A stretch of DNA of 38,593 bases from Nitrososphaerota archaeon (GCA_028820595.1 JAPPIP010000018.1:1-38593), one strand, 5' to 3'. Shown: positions 1 through 9,579, numbered from the stretch's first letter. Numbers and translations are program-made. Notes: generated by a model not told the origin, from the letters alone.

Positions 1-98
1 CGTCTAGGGCGCCTCGTGCGGGTGAAATTCTAGGCAGGGTTATGACACTAACTAGCTCCGGCAAAAAGTACAAAAAGTGCTGCATGCCCAAGGCGTGA
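1..98 (+). CDS. C-terminal fragment of a SEC-C-motif-like protein (5' end outside window)
   Basis: An open frame enters from the left edge and stops at TGA 96-98. Its end reads SSGKKYKKCCMPKA, which matches the second half of the SEC-C metal-binding motif (usually CxCGSGKKYKKCC). The first CxC pair is not visible: the residues before it are VMTLTS. The motif is therefore either degenerate or only coincidentally similar. Only about 31 residues are present, so function cannot be judged. A free-standing start at ATG 42 would give just 18 residues. Confidence 0.35.
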   Translation, partial: SRAPRAGEILGRVMTLTSSGKKYKKCCMPKA

Positions 99-363
99 CG
101 CGGCGGTTCTGGCCCGGGGCCGCGCCCGCAGCGGCAGCAGGCGGGCCGCTACGGACGGCCGCTGCGTGCGGTCACGATGTGTTCGTAGCCGTAGTTGACG
201 GGCAGTGCTATGACACCATGGACTCGAAATCCGGCATGACCAAGCGGGGGCTAAATTAGTACAGAGATCTAACAAGAGCAACGTTTTTGTCAGATCGATA
301 GATCAGCTTGAGGCGTTCTTATACGAATTATGATTGTTAAAATATCAAATATCGTTCTGGACT
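99..363. other. Intergenic region upstream of cas4-cas1
   Basis: No credible gene. The ORF at 77-259 has no recognisable features and a composition typical of a chance frame in GC-rich DNA. From about 255 on, the base composition becomes strongly AT-rich, in contrast to the GC-rich surroundings, as expected for a promoter region. Confidence 0.5.
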
Positions 364-375
364 TGAATTAAATTG
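364..375 (+). promoter_or_regulatory. Probable TATA box of cas4-cas1
   Basis: The A/T-rich box TGAATTAAATTG is centred about 26 nt before the GTG start at 396. That spacing would place transcription initiation at or next to the start codon, a leaderless mRNA. No Shine-Dalgarno-like sequence precedes the GTG. Confidence 0.5.
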
Positions 376-395
376 ACACCACACGTGCTTGGATC

Positions 396-2084
396 GTGGC
401 CGATACGAAGGAACCAAGCCGGGACCTCATACCGGTGAGGATGCTCGCCCAGTACGCGTACTGCAGGCGCCTCGCGTACATGGAGTGGGTCCAGGGCGAG
501 TTTGCCTACAATGCGGAGGTAGTTGACGGCGCGCACAAGCACAGGAACGTCGACAAGCCCTCCAAGAGGACAAGGCCCCCCAAGGGCGGCGATGCCGAGG
601 GCCCCGGGGACGTCATACACGCGCGGTCCGTCATGCTTTCCGATGCCAAGCTGGGACTGGTTGCAAGGATGGACCTCTTGGAGGTTGACGGCGGCGTTGC
701 CACGCCGATAGAGTACAAGCGCGGGACGACTCCGCAGACTCCCACCGGCACGTACCCGGATCACGTGGTCCAGGTCTGCGCCCAGGGGCTGATCCTGAGG
801 GCCAACGGATACGCGTGCACGGGCGGGATCATATACTACGTGGGCTCCAAGCAGCGCGTGCGCGTGGACTTTGACGAGCAGACGGTATCGATGACCATGC
901 AGATGATCGGCGAGATGCGGGAGATGGCATCAAGGGACGCGATGCCGCCCCCGCTAGTCGACAGCCCAAAGTGCCCCAGGTGCTCGCTGGTGGGGATCTG
1001 CATGCCGGATGAGACAAACCTTCTCGGCGGCGCCAGCACGCAGCGCGGCATTACAAAGGACCAGGTCAGGCGCATGTATCCGATCCGCGACGATGCCGTC
1101 CCCGTGTACGTGCAGGACCAGGGCGCGCGCGTATCAAAGTCGGGCGACTGCATACACGTAAAGACCGCAGACGAGACCAGAAAGATCCGGCTCATCGACG
1201 TCTCCGAGCTCACCGTCTTTGGCAACGTGCAGATCACCACCCAGACGATAAGGGAGCTCTGCGGGAGGGACATACCGATCTGCTACATGACGTACGGCGG
1301 GTGGTTTGTCGGCATGACGCGCGGCCTTGCAAGCAAGAACATCGGACTGAGGATAGGCCAGCATCTGGCATACTCCAAGACCAGTTCGCGCATGGCCATC
1401 GCGCGCGAGATCGTGTCCGGCAAGATAAAAAACAGCATAACCATGCTCAGGCGGAACCACGGCTCGCCCCCCGCCGGAAAGATTGCGGAGATGGAGGGGT
1501 TCGCACAGAGGGCGCTCGCCGCAAGGCAGTACGACGCGCTGCTCGGGATAGAGGGGATGGCGGCGCGCCTTTACTTTTCCGAGTTTTCCGGCATGCTAAA
1601 GTCCGACTCCGCCGCCTTTGACTTTGAGGGCCGGAACCGGAGGCCGCCCAAGGACCCGGTCAACGCCATGCTGTCGTTCCTGTACGCGATGCTGACCCGG
1701 CAGGCGACCGTCACCGCGTCAAAGGTCGGACTGGACCCGTACCTGGGGTACCTCCACATGCCAAAGCACGGCAAGCCCGCGCTGGCCCTCGACCTGATAG
1801 AGGAGTTCCGACCACTCGTGGCCGACTCCACGTGCCTGACGCTCGTGAACACCGGCGAGATCTCAGAGTCAGACGTGGTACGGTCGGACTTCGGCGTGGC
1901 GCTCACTGCAGAGGGGAGGAGGACTGTCATAAGGGCGTACGAGCGCAGGATGGACGCGTCGGTCATGCACCCGCTGCTCGGGTACGGCGCAAGCTACAGG
2001 AGGATACTGGAGACCCAGGCAAGGCTGCTTTCCAGGCACATTCTAGGCGAGATTGCGGCGTATCCGGCGTTCCGCACGAGGTGA
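396..2084 (+). CDS. cas4-cas1: Cas4-Cas1 fusion, CRISPR adaptation nuclease-integrase
   Basis: This 562-residue protein joins two adaptation enzymes. The N-terminal part (about 1-205) is Cas4, a RecB-like exonuclease that trims and PAM-selects prespacers. Visible are Cys23, the nuclease residues Asp92 and Glu106-x-Lys108 (PIEYKRG), and the Cys193/196/202 cluster (CPRC...GIC), giving four Fe-S cysteines. The C-terminal part (about 225-562) is Cas1, the integrase, with Glu386 (GIEGMAARLYF), His454 (GYLHMPKHGKPALALD) and an acidic LIEEFRP segment for metal binding. A fused Cas4-Cas1 is characteristic of subtype I-G/I-U. The start is GTG 396, supported by a TATA-like box 26 nt upstream. cas2 begins 3 nt after the stop, so both are probably one operon. 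No key residue appears to be missing. Confidence 0.95.
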   Translation: MADTKEPSRDLIPVRMLAQYAYCRRLAYMEWVQGEFAYNAEVVDGAHKHRNVDKPSKRTRPPKGGDAEGPGDVIHARSVMLSDAKLGLVARMDLLEVDGGVATPIEYKRGTTPQTPTGTYPDHVVQVCAQGLILRANGYACTGGIIYYVGSKQRVRVDFDEQTVSMTMQMIGEMREMASRDAMPPPLVDSPKCPRCSLVGICMPDETNLLGGASTQRGITKDQVRRMYPIRDDAVPVYVQDQGARVSKSGDCIHVKTADETRKIRLIDVSELTVFGNVQITTQTIRELCGRDIPICYMTYGGWFVGMTRGLASKNIGLRIGQHLAYSKTSSRMAIAREIVSGKIKNSITMLRRNHGSPPAGKIAEMEGFAQRALAARQYDALLGIEGMAARLYFSEFSGMLKSDSAAFDFEGRNRRPPKDPVNAMLSFLYAMLTRQATVTASKVGLDPYLGYLHMPKHGKPALALDLIEEFRPLVADSTCLTLVNTGEISESDVVRSDFGVALTAEGRRTVIRAYERRMDASVMHPLLGYGASYRRILETQARLLSRHILGEIAAYPAFRTR

Positions 2085-2087
2085 GGT

Positions 2088-2384
2088 ATGGTGGCGCGGA
2101 ACAGGTACTTTGTCTGCTATGACGTGCGGGACCCGCAGCGCCTTACGCAGACGTACAAGACGATGTGCGGATACGGGGACCGCGTCCAGTATTCGGTGTT
2201 TCTGTGCGACTTGAGCGACGTCGAGCTTGTAATGATGAGGGGTGACCTGGAGAATGTCATGAACACCAAGGAGGACAGCCTCGTCATCGTCAACGTCGGC
2301 TCTGTCGAAAAGAGCGGGGCGCGGATAACCACTGTCGGCACGTCCCTTGGAACCCAGAGGAGGGATGCGTCAATCGTGGTGTGA
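2088..2384 (+). CDS. cas2: Cas2, CRISPR adaptation protein
   Basis: This 98-residue protein has the expected Cas2 size. Its N-terminus RYFVCYDVRDPQRL carries the first ferredoxin-fold strand and the conserved Asp after a Tyr (YDVRD). The segment QYSVFLCDLSD is the typical second conserved strand. Cas2 dimers bridge two Cas1 dimers in the spacer-integration complex. ATG 2088 follows the cas4-cas1 stop by 3 nt, so the two are translationally coupled. The CRISPR leader begins directly after its stop codon. Confidence 0.95.
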   Translation: MVARNRYFVCYDVRDPQRLTQTYKTMCGYGDRVQYSVFLCDLSDVELVMMRGDLENVMNTKEDSLVIVNVGSVEKSGARITTVGTSLGTQRRDASIVV

Positions 2385-2557
2385 TGTGCTGCGAGAGGCC
2401 GGGAGCAGAGGCGCGCATGGGAAGGCCCTCGCACACGCTATATATGCCCGGCGTGGCACTGGTACGGTGTAGCAGGACATGAGCCGCATATCGGACACAA
2501 CTGGAGACAGAGTGACGCAACCTGCCTGCCGGCGCCGAATCTAGGCGTGTGTGCGGG
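2385..2557 (+). promoter_or_regulatory. CRISPR leader
   Basis: This 173-nt non-coding stretch lies between cas2 and the first repeat. A TATA-like element (GCTATATATG, 2437-2446) would start transcription near 2470 and carry it into the array. The orientation is supported by the repeat's 3' end ATTGAAGC, which is like the crRNA 5' tag of other type I repeats, and by the broken repeat lying at the opposite end of the array. Confidence 0.75.
2437..2446 (+). promoter_or_regulatory. TATA box of the CRISPR leader
   Basis: GCTATATATG is the only strong A/T-rich box in the GC-rich leader. It lies about 115 nt before the first repeat. Confidence 0.55.
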
Positions 2558-5500
2558 CTTTCCGCAACGAGTATGTTGCGGCCCCATTGAAGCATGCGAA
2601 AGACATGTCTAAGTTTCTTGGACTTTTCGTGCTTTCCGCAACGAGTATGTTGCGGCCCCATTGAAGCGGCGGTCTTTTCACCGGATACGAGCAGGGAGGC
2701 CCACCTTTCCGCAACGAGTATGTTGCGGCCCCATTGAAGCCACGAGGTTCGGCATGGAATAGCAGATTGTGCCCACCTTTCCGCAACGAGTATGTTGCGG
2801 CCCCATTGAAGCCTTGCCGCCGCCCTCGGAGCCGTTTCGGCGTGCGCCTTTCCGCAACGAGTATGTTGCGGCCCCATTGAAGCGATATGTGGAAACAAAG
2901 TAGTGGGGACAGACACCAAACTTTCCGCAACGAGTATGTTGCGGCCCCATTGAAGCTGGCAAAGCGGCTTCAAAACCATCGGCGGCATCATCCTTTCCGC
3001 AACGAGTATGTTGCGGCCCCATTGAAGCCTGGCCGACATATACGCTCACGTCGCCGGGGGCCGCGAGCTTTCCGCAACGAGTATGTTGCGGCCCCATTGA
3101 AGCGTGCCGTCTACTTCGCACGCCCTGATGACCGCCCCGCTGCTTTCCGCAACGAGTATGTTGCGGCCCCATTGAAGCACAGTTACCATGCCTGTATGAA
3201 AAAAAATGAATATACTTTCCGCAACGAGTATGTTGCGGCCCCATTGAAGCCGCTCCCTGACGTCCGCTACGAGCACGCCGATGTCCGCTTTCCGCAACGA
3301 GTATGTTGCGGCCCCATTGAAGCCTGAAGTCGGTATTTGATCTCAACGCGCTGGTTGACCTTTCCGCAACGAGTATGTTGCGGCCCCATTGAAGCGCGTA
3401 CGACGACTCGACCCTCGGCATATGCTACGGGCTTTCCGCAACGAGTATGTTGCGGCCCCATTGAAGCGGTATAATCCGAATAGTTGTTGGACCAGTGGTA
3501 TTCCACGCTTTCCGCAACGAGTATGTTGCGGCCCCATTGAAGCCGTTAGCGGTTTGGAGTTGAGACTTGCAGGCATTGAGCTTTCCGCAACGAGTATGTT
3601 GCGGCCCCATTGAAGCATGAACGTATTTTCCGATGATCAGATGAAGTCCCATGACTTTCCGCAACGAGTATGTTGCGGCCCCATTGAAGCCGCCCCAAGG
3701 AAAGGCGTCGGCCAATCCGCCCATTCGGCTTTCCGCAACGAGTATGTTGCGGCCCCATTGAAGCATTGCCTCGCAAACAGAATCCCAAATTTTGGGATAA
3801 TCTTTCCGCAACGAGTATGTTGCGGCCCCATTGAAGCAAACTTCAGTATGAGATTCAGTATGATGAGTACTGCTTTCCGCAACGAGTATGTTGCGGCCCC
3901 ATTGAAGCACCGCCTGGCTCTTCCGCCGCCTGCAGCGCGTGGAGGCTTTCCGCAACGAGTATGTTGCGGCCCCATTGAAGCGTACCAGTCCCGCGGCGAC
4001 ATGGCTTCCGGCCCCGGACTTTCCGCAACGAGTATGTTGCGGCCCCATTGAAGCTCAATTCAACGGTGTGAATTCCGACTCCGAAGCCGCCAACTTTCCG
4101 CAACGAGTATGTTGCGGCCCCATTGAAGCGCAAAAACCGCATTGAAAGTCTAAGAAACTTAGACATTCTTTCCGCAACGAGTATGTTGCGGCCCCATTGA
4201 AGCGGCAATGCAGAGAAGGAAGAGGAAGAAGCAGTGATCCTTTCCGCAACGAGTATGTTGCGGCCCCATTGAAGCTCCAATTCCTTCCTGTCCCTGCCCA
4301 GTCCCTCGAGCTTTCCGCAACGAGTATGTTGCGGCCCCATTGAAGCAATTCGTATAATTGTAGGGAAGCGGCATGACTGAAGCTTTCCGCAACGAGTATG
4401 TTGCGGCCCCATTGAAGCTTCTCCCCGCCCCACACGATGTTGATCTTCACGTCGTCTTTCCGCAACGAGTATGTTGCGGCCCCATTGAAGCCCGCAGGGG
4501 CCGCAGAACCTCCTCGTCTCGGTGCGGCTTTCCGCAACGAGTATGTTGCGGCCCCATTGAAGCCCGGCGCGTCCGCGGAGGTCGAACGCTATGCAGCAGT
4601 CTTTCCGCAACGAGTATGTTGCGGCCCCATTGAAGCGGTCTATGTCATGTCCGAATTATACTCGGCGGAGATGCTTTCCGCAACGAGTATGTTGCGGCCC
4701 CATTGAAGCGTGCAATCCCATCCAGGTGCGCACGGCGCAGACTTCTTTCCGCAACGAGTATGTTGCGGCCCCATTGAAGCAGGCCGATAGGGGATTTCAT
4801 AGCCCTGATGCTGAAGCTTTCCGCAACGAGTATGTTGCGGCCCCATTGAAGCGAAGGGGGGGTTCAAGAAAAAGGCCCCCAATGAAGACTTTCCGCAACG
4901 AGTATGTTGCGGCCCCATTGAAGCCGGCGCTACAACGGTGACGTGATACCGCAATCCGCCCTGCTTTCCGCAACGAGTATGTTGCGGCCCCATTGAAGCA
5001 TTGAATTTCCGAGGTCGCGCCCCTCTGAGACGGCGCTTTCCGCAACGAGTATGTTGCGGCCCCATTGAAGCTTGTTCCGTATTGCCACACTTGCTGTAAT
5101 GTGGAAAATCTTTCCGCAACGAGTATGTTGCGGCCCCATTGAAGCCACCGCAAGTGTCACAAACAAGGAAAGTTCCCTCCTCTTTCCGCAACGAGTATGT
5201 TGCGGCCCCATTGAAGCGGACGTTGACGTGATCAGGTCGAGCTTTGCCCACGCGCTTTCCGCAACGAGTATGTTGCGGCCCCATTGAAGCGTAGGCTCAA
5301 CATCGCTGACTCTGAATCCATCGCTACTTTCCGCAACGAGTATGTTGCGGCCCCATTGAAGCATTGAAGCCGCCGGCAGTCCAAGGGAAGCCATCCGAAC
5401 TTTCCGCAACGAGTATGTTGCGGCCCCATTGAAGCTCGTCCAAGGCGTATGTGGTGAACTGCGCCTCCCCGCTTTCCGCAACGAGTATGTTGCGGCCCCA

Positions 5501-7371
5501 TTGAAGCTCCCCCCGGCTGGACGTCGCCGCCTCACACCAGATGCTTTCCGCAACGAGTATGTTGCGGCCCCATTGAAGCCTCGACCATGCGTCCGTCGAC
5601 GGCCGCCGCGCTGGCTTTCCGCAACGAGTATGTTGCGGCCCCATTGAAGCTGCCTGCGCTCCTCGAGGGTCAGGGCGGCGCGGCGGCGCTTTCCGCAACG
5701 AGTATGTTGCGGCCCCATTGAAGCAGGTCCGACGTCCTCTACTATGAGACGGATTCCGACTTTCCGCAACGAGTATGTTGCGGCCCCATTGAAGCATGTG
5801 GTCGACCGCGGACCTTATCAGCGCGATTGCGCTTTCCGCAACGAGTATGTTGCGGCCCCATTGAAGCTGCGGCTGGTTCATTTATTTACACCTCCGCTGC
5901 CGCCTTTCCGCAACGAGTATGTTGCGGCCCCATTGAAGCAGCGCCCGCGGGTTTGTCAGCCGCGATACCATCAGGGCTTTCCGCAACGAGTATGTTGCGG
6001 CCCCATTGAAGCTGACATGCTGTGCATTTTGCCATACTTCAGGGTATTTCTTTCCGCAACGAGTATGTTGCGGCCCCATTGAAGCGTGTGGGCAGCCCTC
6101 ATGCGGCGCCACCAGCACCAGCTTTCCGCAACGAGTATGTTGCGGCCCCATTGAAGCGAAAACGCGTCGTTCAGTTCGTCGACCGCGTCAAGCTTTCCGC
6201 AACGAGTATGTTGCGGCCCCATTGAAGCTACAGCATGAACCAGAGCAAGGGCGTGGACCACGTCAACTTTCCGCAACGAGTATGTTGCGGCCCCATTGAA
6301 GCAGAAAAAGAGAAAAAGGAAATTCTCAATTTTGAGAACTTTCCGCAACGAGTATGTTGCGGCCCCATTGAAGCGATTCGGGCGACGTGATGACGCACAA
6401 GATGATCGAGCTTTCCGCAACGAGTATGTTGCGGCCCCATTGAAGCGTGCCTTTCGACTGGGTTCTCCGGCTTCGGGGGCTGCTTTCCGCAACGAGTATG
6501 TTGCGGCCCCATTGAAGCGGCCGCTTCTTTCGAGAGGGGGTGCCTGGCGAGATCGTCTTTCCGCAACGAGTATGTTGCGGCCCCATTGAAGCTACGGCAT
6601 GGACAAGGCCCCCAAGGCGCCCCGCGTCAACTTTCCGCAACGAGTATGTTGCGGCCCCATTGAAGCTGGCGGGTGGCCGTATGCCTTCCCAAGAGGGCCA
6701 TTGCTTTCCGCAACGAGTATGTTGCGGCCCCATTGAAGCAGCTTTAGCCCGGTGGAGAACTCGCCGAGCGCCGCGTCTTTCCGCAACGAGTATGTTGCGG
6801 CCCCATTGAAGCGAGCGCCACGCGTACGGCCATCGGTCGGAGCCGACGCTTTCCGCAACGAGTATGTTGCGGCCCCATTGAAGCTACTCCATGAACCAGA
6901 GCAAGGGCGTGGACCACGTCCTTTCCGCAACGAGTATGTTGCGGCCCCATTGAAGCTGCGGCATATGCAGTTTTCATGTCGCCCTTTTTGGCTTTCCGCA
7001 ACGAGTATGTTGCGGCCCCATTGAAGCCCATACTTATCGACCACCACCGCGACCAGACCGCACTTTCCGCAACGAGTATGTTGCGGCCCCATTGAAGCAC
7101 GGATTCGCAAAAGCAAAAGATGATCGACGAGACCGCTTTCCGCAACGAGTATGTTGCGGCCCCATTGAAGCAGGAAGCGGATCAGTGTGTCAATGCTTGG
7201 CACGCGGCTTTCCGCAACGAGTATGTTGCGGCCCCATTGAAGCGACAACCCATGATTTAGTAATTACCGCAACAGCCGATCTTTCCGCAACGAGTATGTT
7301 GCGGCCCCATTGAAGCTCTTGTATGACGATCATGCCGTTGACGATCCGCGCCCTTTCCGCAACGAGTATGT
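2558..7371 (+). CRISPR. Type I-G CRISPR array: 66 complete repeats, 66 spacers, one interrupted repeat
   Basis: Counted by hand, 36-nt repeats start at 2558, 2632, 2705 and so on to 7281, followed by the first 19 nt of a 67th repeat at 7353-7371. The repeat begins CTTTCCGCAACGAGTATG and ends GCGGCCCCATTGAAGC. It contains a perfect 7-bp inverted repeat, CCGCAAC-gagtat-GTTGCGG, suitable for a crRNA hairpin. Spacers are 35-40 nt, mostly 36-38. I saw no sequence variant among the complete repeats, including those at the distal end. The long minus-strand and plus-strand ORFs listed over this region, full of recurring GAATYSLRK- or NEYVAAPLK-like motifs, are translations of the repeats and are not genes. 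The array is ended by an insertion sequence at 7372. Confidence 0.98.
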
Positions 7372-7387
7372 CAGGAGTTAGGATTTA
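7372..7387 (+). repeat. Left terminal inverted repeat of the insertion sequence
   Basis: CAGGAGTTAGGATTTA. The transposase stop codon (TAA on the minus strand, 7385-7387) lies inside it. Confidence 0.75.
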
Positions 7388-8602
7388 AGGTATTTGCCAT
7401 TTGAAATTCCCGTGATGCTTTTCCCATTTTATCAATTGCTCGGCTGCGGTGGCCATGCATTTGACAAACGATACGATTGCAAAGCTCTTGCCTCCTGCCA
7501 AATTGCCGTGACGGAGATCATAATATTGCCCCGGGCGCCACAGGCCGTACGACAGCAGTGCAAAATAAAACAAAATCCGCCTCACGTGCAGCCGCCTGCT
7601 GCACGTTTTGGCAAGTGCGTCCTTTATGGTCCTAAAGCCGGTCTCCACAATCCGGCGCCTTCTGTATTCTTCCGGCAGGACATCCGCCAATTCCTTCCGG
7701 GTGCAGACGGGCAGGTTTGTGGCAAACGCAGCGCATTGGTCCGTGATCGGGGCGTCCTTGTCGCATCCGTCCCTTCTGACGACGAGCAGGTTGAACGGCG
7801 CCTTTTCCTTGGTCCTGGTGCCTGTGATGTGAAACCGCGATGCCGCGCCCCTCGTCCCCGCATCAACCTCCGTTATGGCCTTTTTTACGCGCGCGTTTTT
7901 TGCAGCGGGCATCAGAAACTTTCTGCCGCCGTCTTGCAGCCCGTTTATGGCCGCCGCGGATAAAAATTCGCGGTCCGCGAGGACCACGCCGACGGCAGGC
8001 CCCCGCCGGCCCGGCTTCTTCGGCATTTGAAGCAGGGATGTGACCGCCCTGTCCCCGTTTAGCACCGTCTTGGTGTCCAGTGGGATGTTGCAGTCCCTGC
8101 GTACCGTATGCAGCGTCAGGTGTGAGGGGAACTTTGAGGTGCCGTTCCTGGGCTTTGATGTCCTCATCCGCCCACTGAGGCTGTCCCCGTAATGCCCCGG
8201 GCCGCTGACGTCGGCCGCAACAGTGCAGCCGGATCGCACCAGGCCTTCCCTGCGCGCACGCCTCGGGATGCAGTTGACGCTGCCGCCGCACCACCGGTCC
8301 GCCCCGGCCGGATCCAGTTTCCTTGGCTTTTTCATCATCCAGCTTCCCGAAGGGATCCTCGGAACAGATTCCCCGTTCTTCTGTTTTTCAAACCTGTCTT
8401 TTTTGAGATCGCGCGACACCGATTCTGCAAACCTTTTACTGTGTGACATTGTCTGGAGCACCATTGGCATGTCGTGCCGGTTGAAACCCTTTCGCTGCTT
8501 TGAAAACTCTATGCCGGGCTTTTCAAACCTTGAAAATAAAACTCGATATTCCTTGCTGCTCAGTGTGTTTTGATGTGCGTAATTGTCTTCTCGCTTGCTC
8601 AC
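7385..8602 (-). CDS. DDE transposase of the inserted element (IS4/ISH3-like)
   Basis: This 405-residue protein starts at GTG 8602, with a TATA-like AATTTATATG about 30 nt upstream. The DDE-type core is visible: VLADREFLSAAAINGL (second catalytic Asp, with the DRE context shared by two other transposases in this window) and YRRRRIVETGFRTIK, which resembles the Y-R-E-K signature of IS4-like enzymes. The first Asp is probably in CTVAADVSG. It appears intact and lies between matching terminal repeats, so the element may still be or recently have been mobile. Its DNA is less GC-rich than its neighbours. The exact IS family was not checked. Confidence 0.8.
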   Translation of the reverse strand: MSKREDNYAHQNTLSSKEYRVLFSRFEKPGIEFSKQRKGFNRHDMPMVLQTMSHSKRFAESVSRDLKKDRFEKQKNGESVPRIPSGSWMMKKPRKLDPAGADRWCGGSVNCIPRRARREGLVRSGCTVAADVSGPGHYGDSLSGRMRTSKPRNGTSKFPSHLTLHTVRRDCNIPLDTKTVLNGDRAVTSLLQMPKKPGRRGPAVGVVLADREFLSAAAINGLQDGGRKFLMPAAKNARVKKAITEVDAGTRGAASRFHITGTRTKEKAPFNLLVVRRDGCDKDAPITDQCAAFATNLPVCTRKELADVLPEEYRRRRIVETGFRTIKDALAKTCSRRLHVRRILFYFALLSYGLWRPGQYYDLRHGNLAGGKSFAIVSFVKCMATAAEQLIKWEKHHGNFKWQIP

Positions 8603-8674
8603 GCCATGATGCTAATATCTATAGGCGCATATAAATTATTCTACCGCGTAATTAAAAATTCAGATAAAAAACAC

Positions 8675-8690
8675 TAAATCCGAACTACTG
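8675..8690 (-). repeat. Right terminal inverted repeat of the insertion sequence
   Basis: TAAATCCGAACTACTG on the plus strand, the inverted partner of the left end (14/16). It supplies the artificial stop codon of the interrupted transposase frame at 8674-9480. Confidence 0.75.
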
Positions 8691-9480
8691 GCATGTCCGA
8701 CACGGCGCCGCGCTCTCCCCGTGCAAACTCCCCGACGGCCTCGGTCACCGCCGGCGTGTTCCTGCACGGAACCAGGTACTTTATGTTCATGTCCACGAGC
8801 GTCTGCAGCACCGCCGTCGAAAAGAACTCCCTGTCGGCCATGACCGTCCCGACGCCTGCTCCCGTATCCCTGCACGCGGCAGGCAGCGTGCGCACGCAGT
8901 CCGCCACCTGCTCCGGCGCGGGCATCGGAAGGACCGCCACTACGAGTCGGGCCCCCGGGGTTACGGACTGGACCGTGATGTGCCGCTCGAACCTGTCGGT
9001 GCCTTTCTTGGACCTCGACCTCACGAGCTCGGCGCCGTGCCCCTTGTCGTACCGGGGGATCAGGTGCATGTCGATTGCCAGGTCCCACCCGACCGGGTCC
9101 TGCCCGCGCCCGCGCAGGTGCGCGAGCGTCCTCTGCACCCCGTCCCTGAACGCGTCGGCGCCAAATCCCTCCGGAATCTTTGCAAGCGCGAGGCGCTCCC
9201 ACTCGCCGGACGGCATCTCCGGGCTGCCGGCCTCCTCCCGGAACCTGCCCGCCTCCCTGCGCGCCAGCCGCGCGGAGTCGATGCAGCCGGCCGTGTTTGC
9301 GTTGAATATGCCGCCAAGAAGCAGGCAGTTGTTCAGGTGCTCCTCCGCGTACTGGGCGTTGTCGGCACGCGACACCGCGGGGACGCGCCGCACAAAATCC
9401 CGCATCGACAGCCCGACAGACTCATAAGTGCGCCCGGCGAGCATCATGTCACGTCTCAATGGGTTGTCCTGGTGGGACAT
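8691..9480 (-). pseudogene. Second transposase, C-terminus removed by the neighbouring insertion sequence
   Basis: The minus-strand frame starting at 9480 encodes about 263 residues of a transposase related to the one beside it and to the one at the window end. Shared features are AIDMHLIPRYD (first catalytic Asp), SRSKKGTDRFERHITVQSV and VMADREFFSTAVLQTL (second catalytic Asp). The frame then runs into the terminal repeat of the insertion sequence and stops at once. The C-terminal third, including the catalytic Glu region, is absent and not found elsewhere in the window. Its GC-rich codon use fits the host better than that of the adjacent element, suggesting an older resident. Confidence 0.8.
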
Positions 9481-9557
9481 GATCCCATTGGGACTCTTCC
9501 CTCATTTAGGCGTGACGAAAGCGCGCAGATAACTTTAAAGATCATGAGCGTCGCCGA

Positions 9558-9579
9558 CCCGCCGTTAGGCGGGCCTAAC
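9558..9579. repeat. Two nested, mutually exclusive hairpins upstream of csb1
   Basis: CCCGCC-GTTA-GGCGGG (9558-9573) and GTTAGGC-GG-GCCTAAC (9564-9579) are each perfect inverted repeats and overlap, so only one can form at a time. They sit between the transposase remnant and the csb1 promoter. They could be a terminator, a remnant of a transposon end, or a binding site. Confidence 0.6.

Larger units (their letters stand above)
7372..8690 (-). mobile_element. 1.3-kb insertion sequence inserted in the last CRISPR repeat
   Basis: The left end CAGGAGTTAGGATTTA (7372-7387) and the inverted right end (8675-8690, reading CAGTAGTTCGGATTTA on the minus strand) match at 14 of 16 positions, defining a 1319-bp element. 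It carries one transposase gene. The left junction falls inside a CRISPR repeat after GAGTATGT. The right junction falls inside a different transposase gene. I see no target-site duplication, and the missing half of the repeat does not follow the right end. A deletion or recombination next to the insertion is therefore likely. Confidence 0.8.

Noticed and set aside
6375-7135. Similarity between spacers S53 and S63 (both contain GATTCG and AAGATGATCGA)
   Set aside because: The two words are separated by different distances in each spacer, so no single alignment supports a shared target.
2541-7313. Dozens of ORFs on both strands across the array, with repeated peptides such as GAATYSLRK, NEYVAAPLK and GPQHTRCGK
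   Set aside because: They are translations of the CRISPR repeats, whose unit happens to lack stop codons in several frames.
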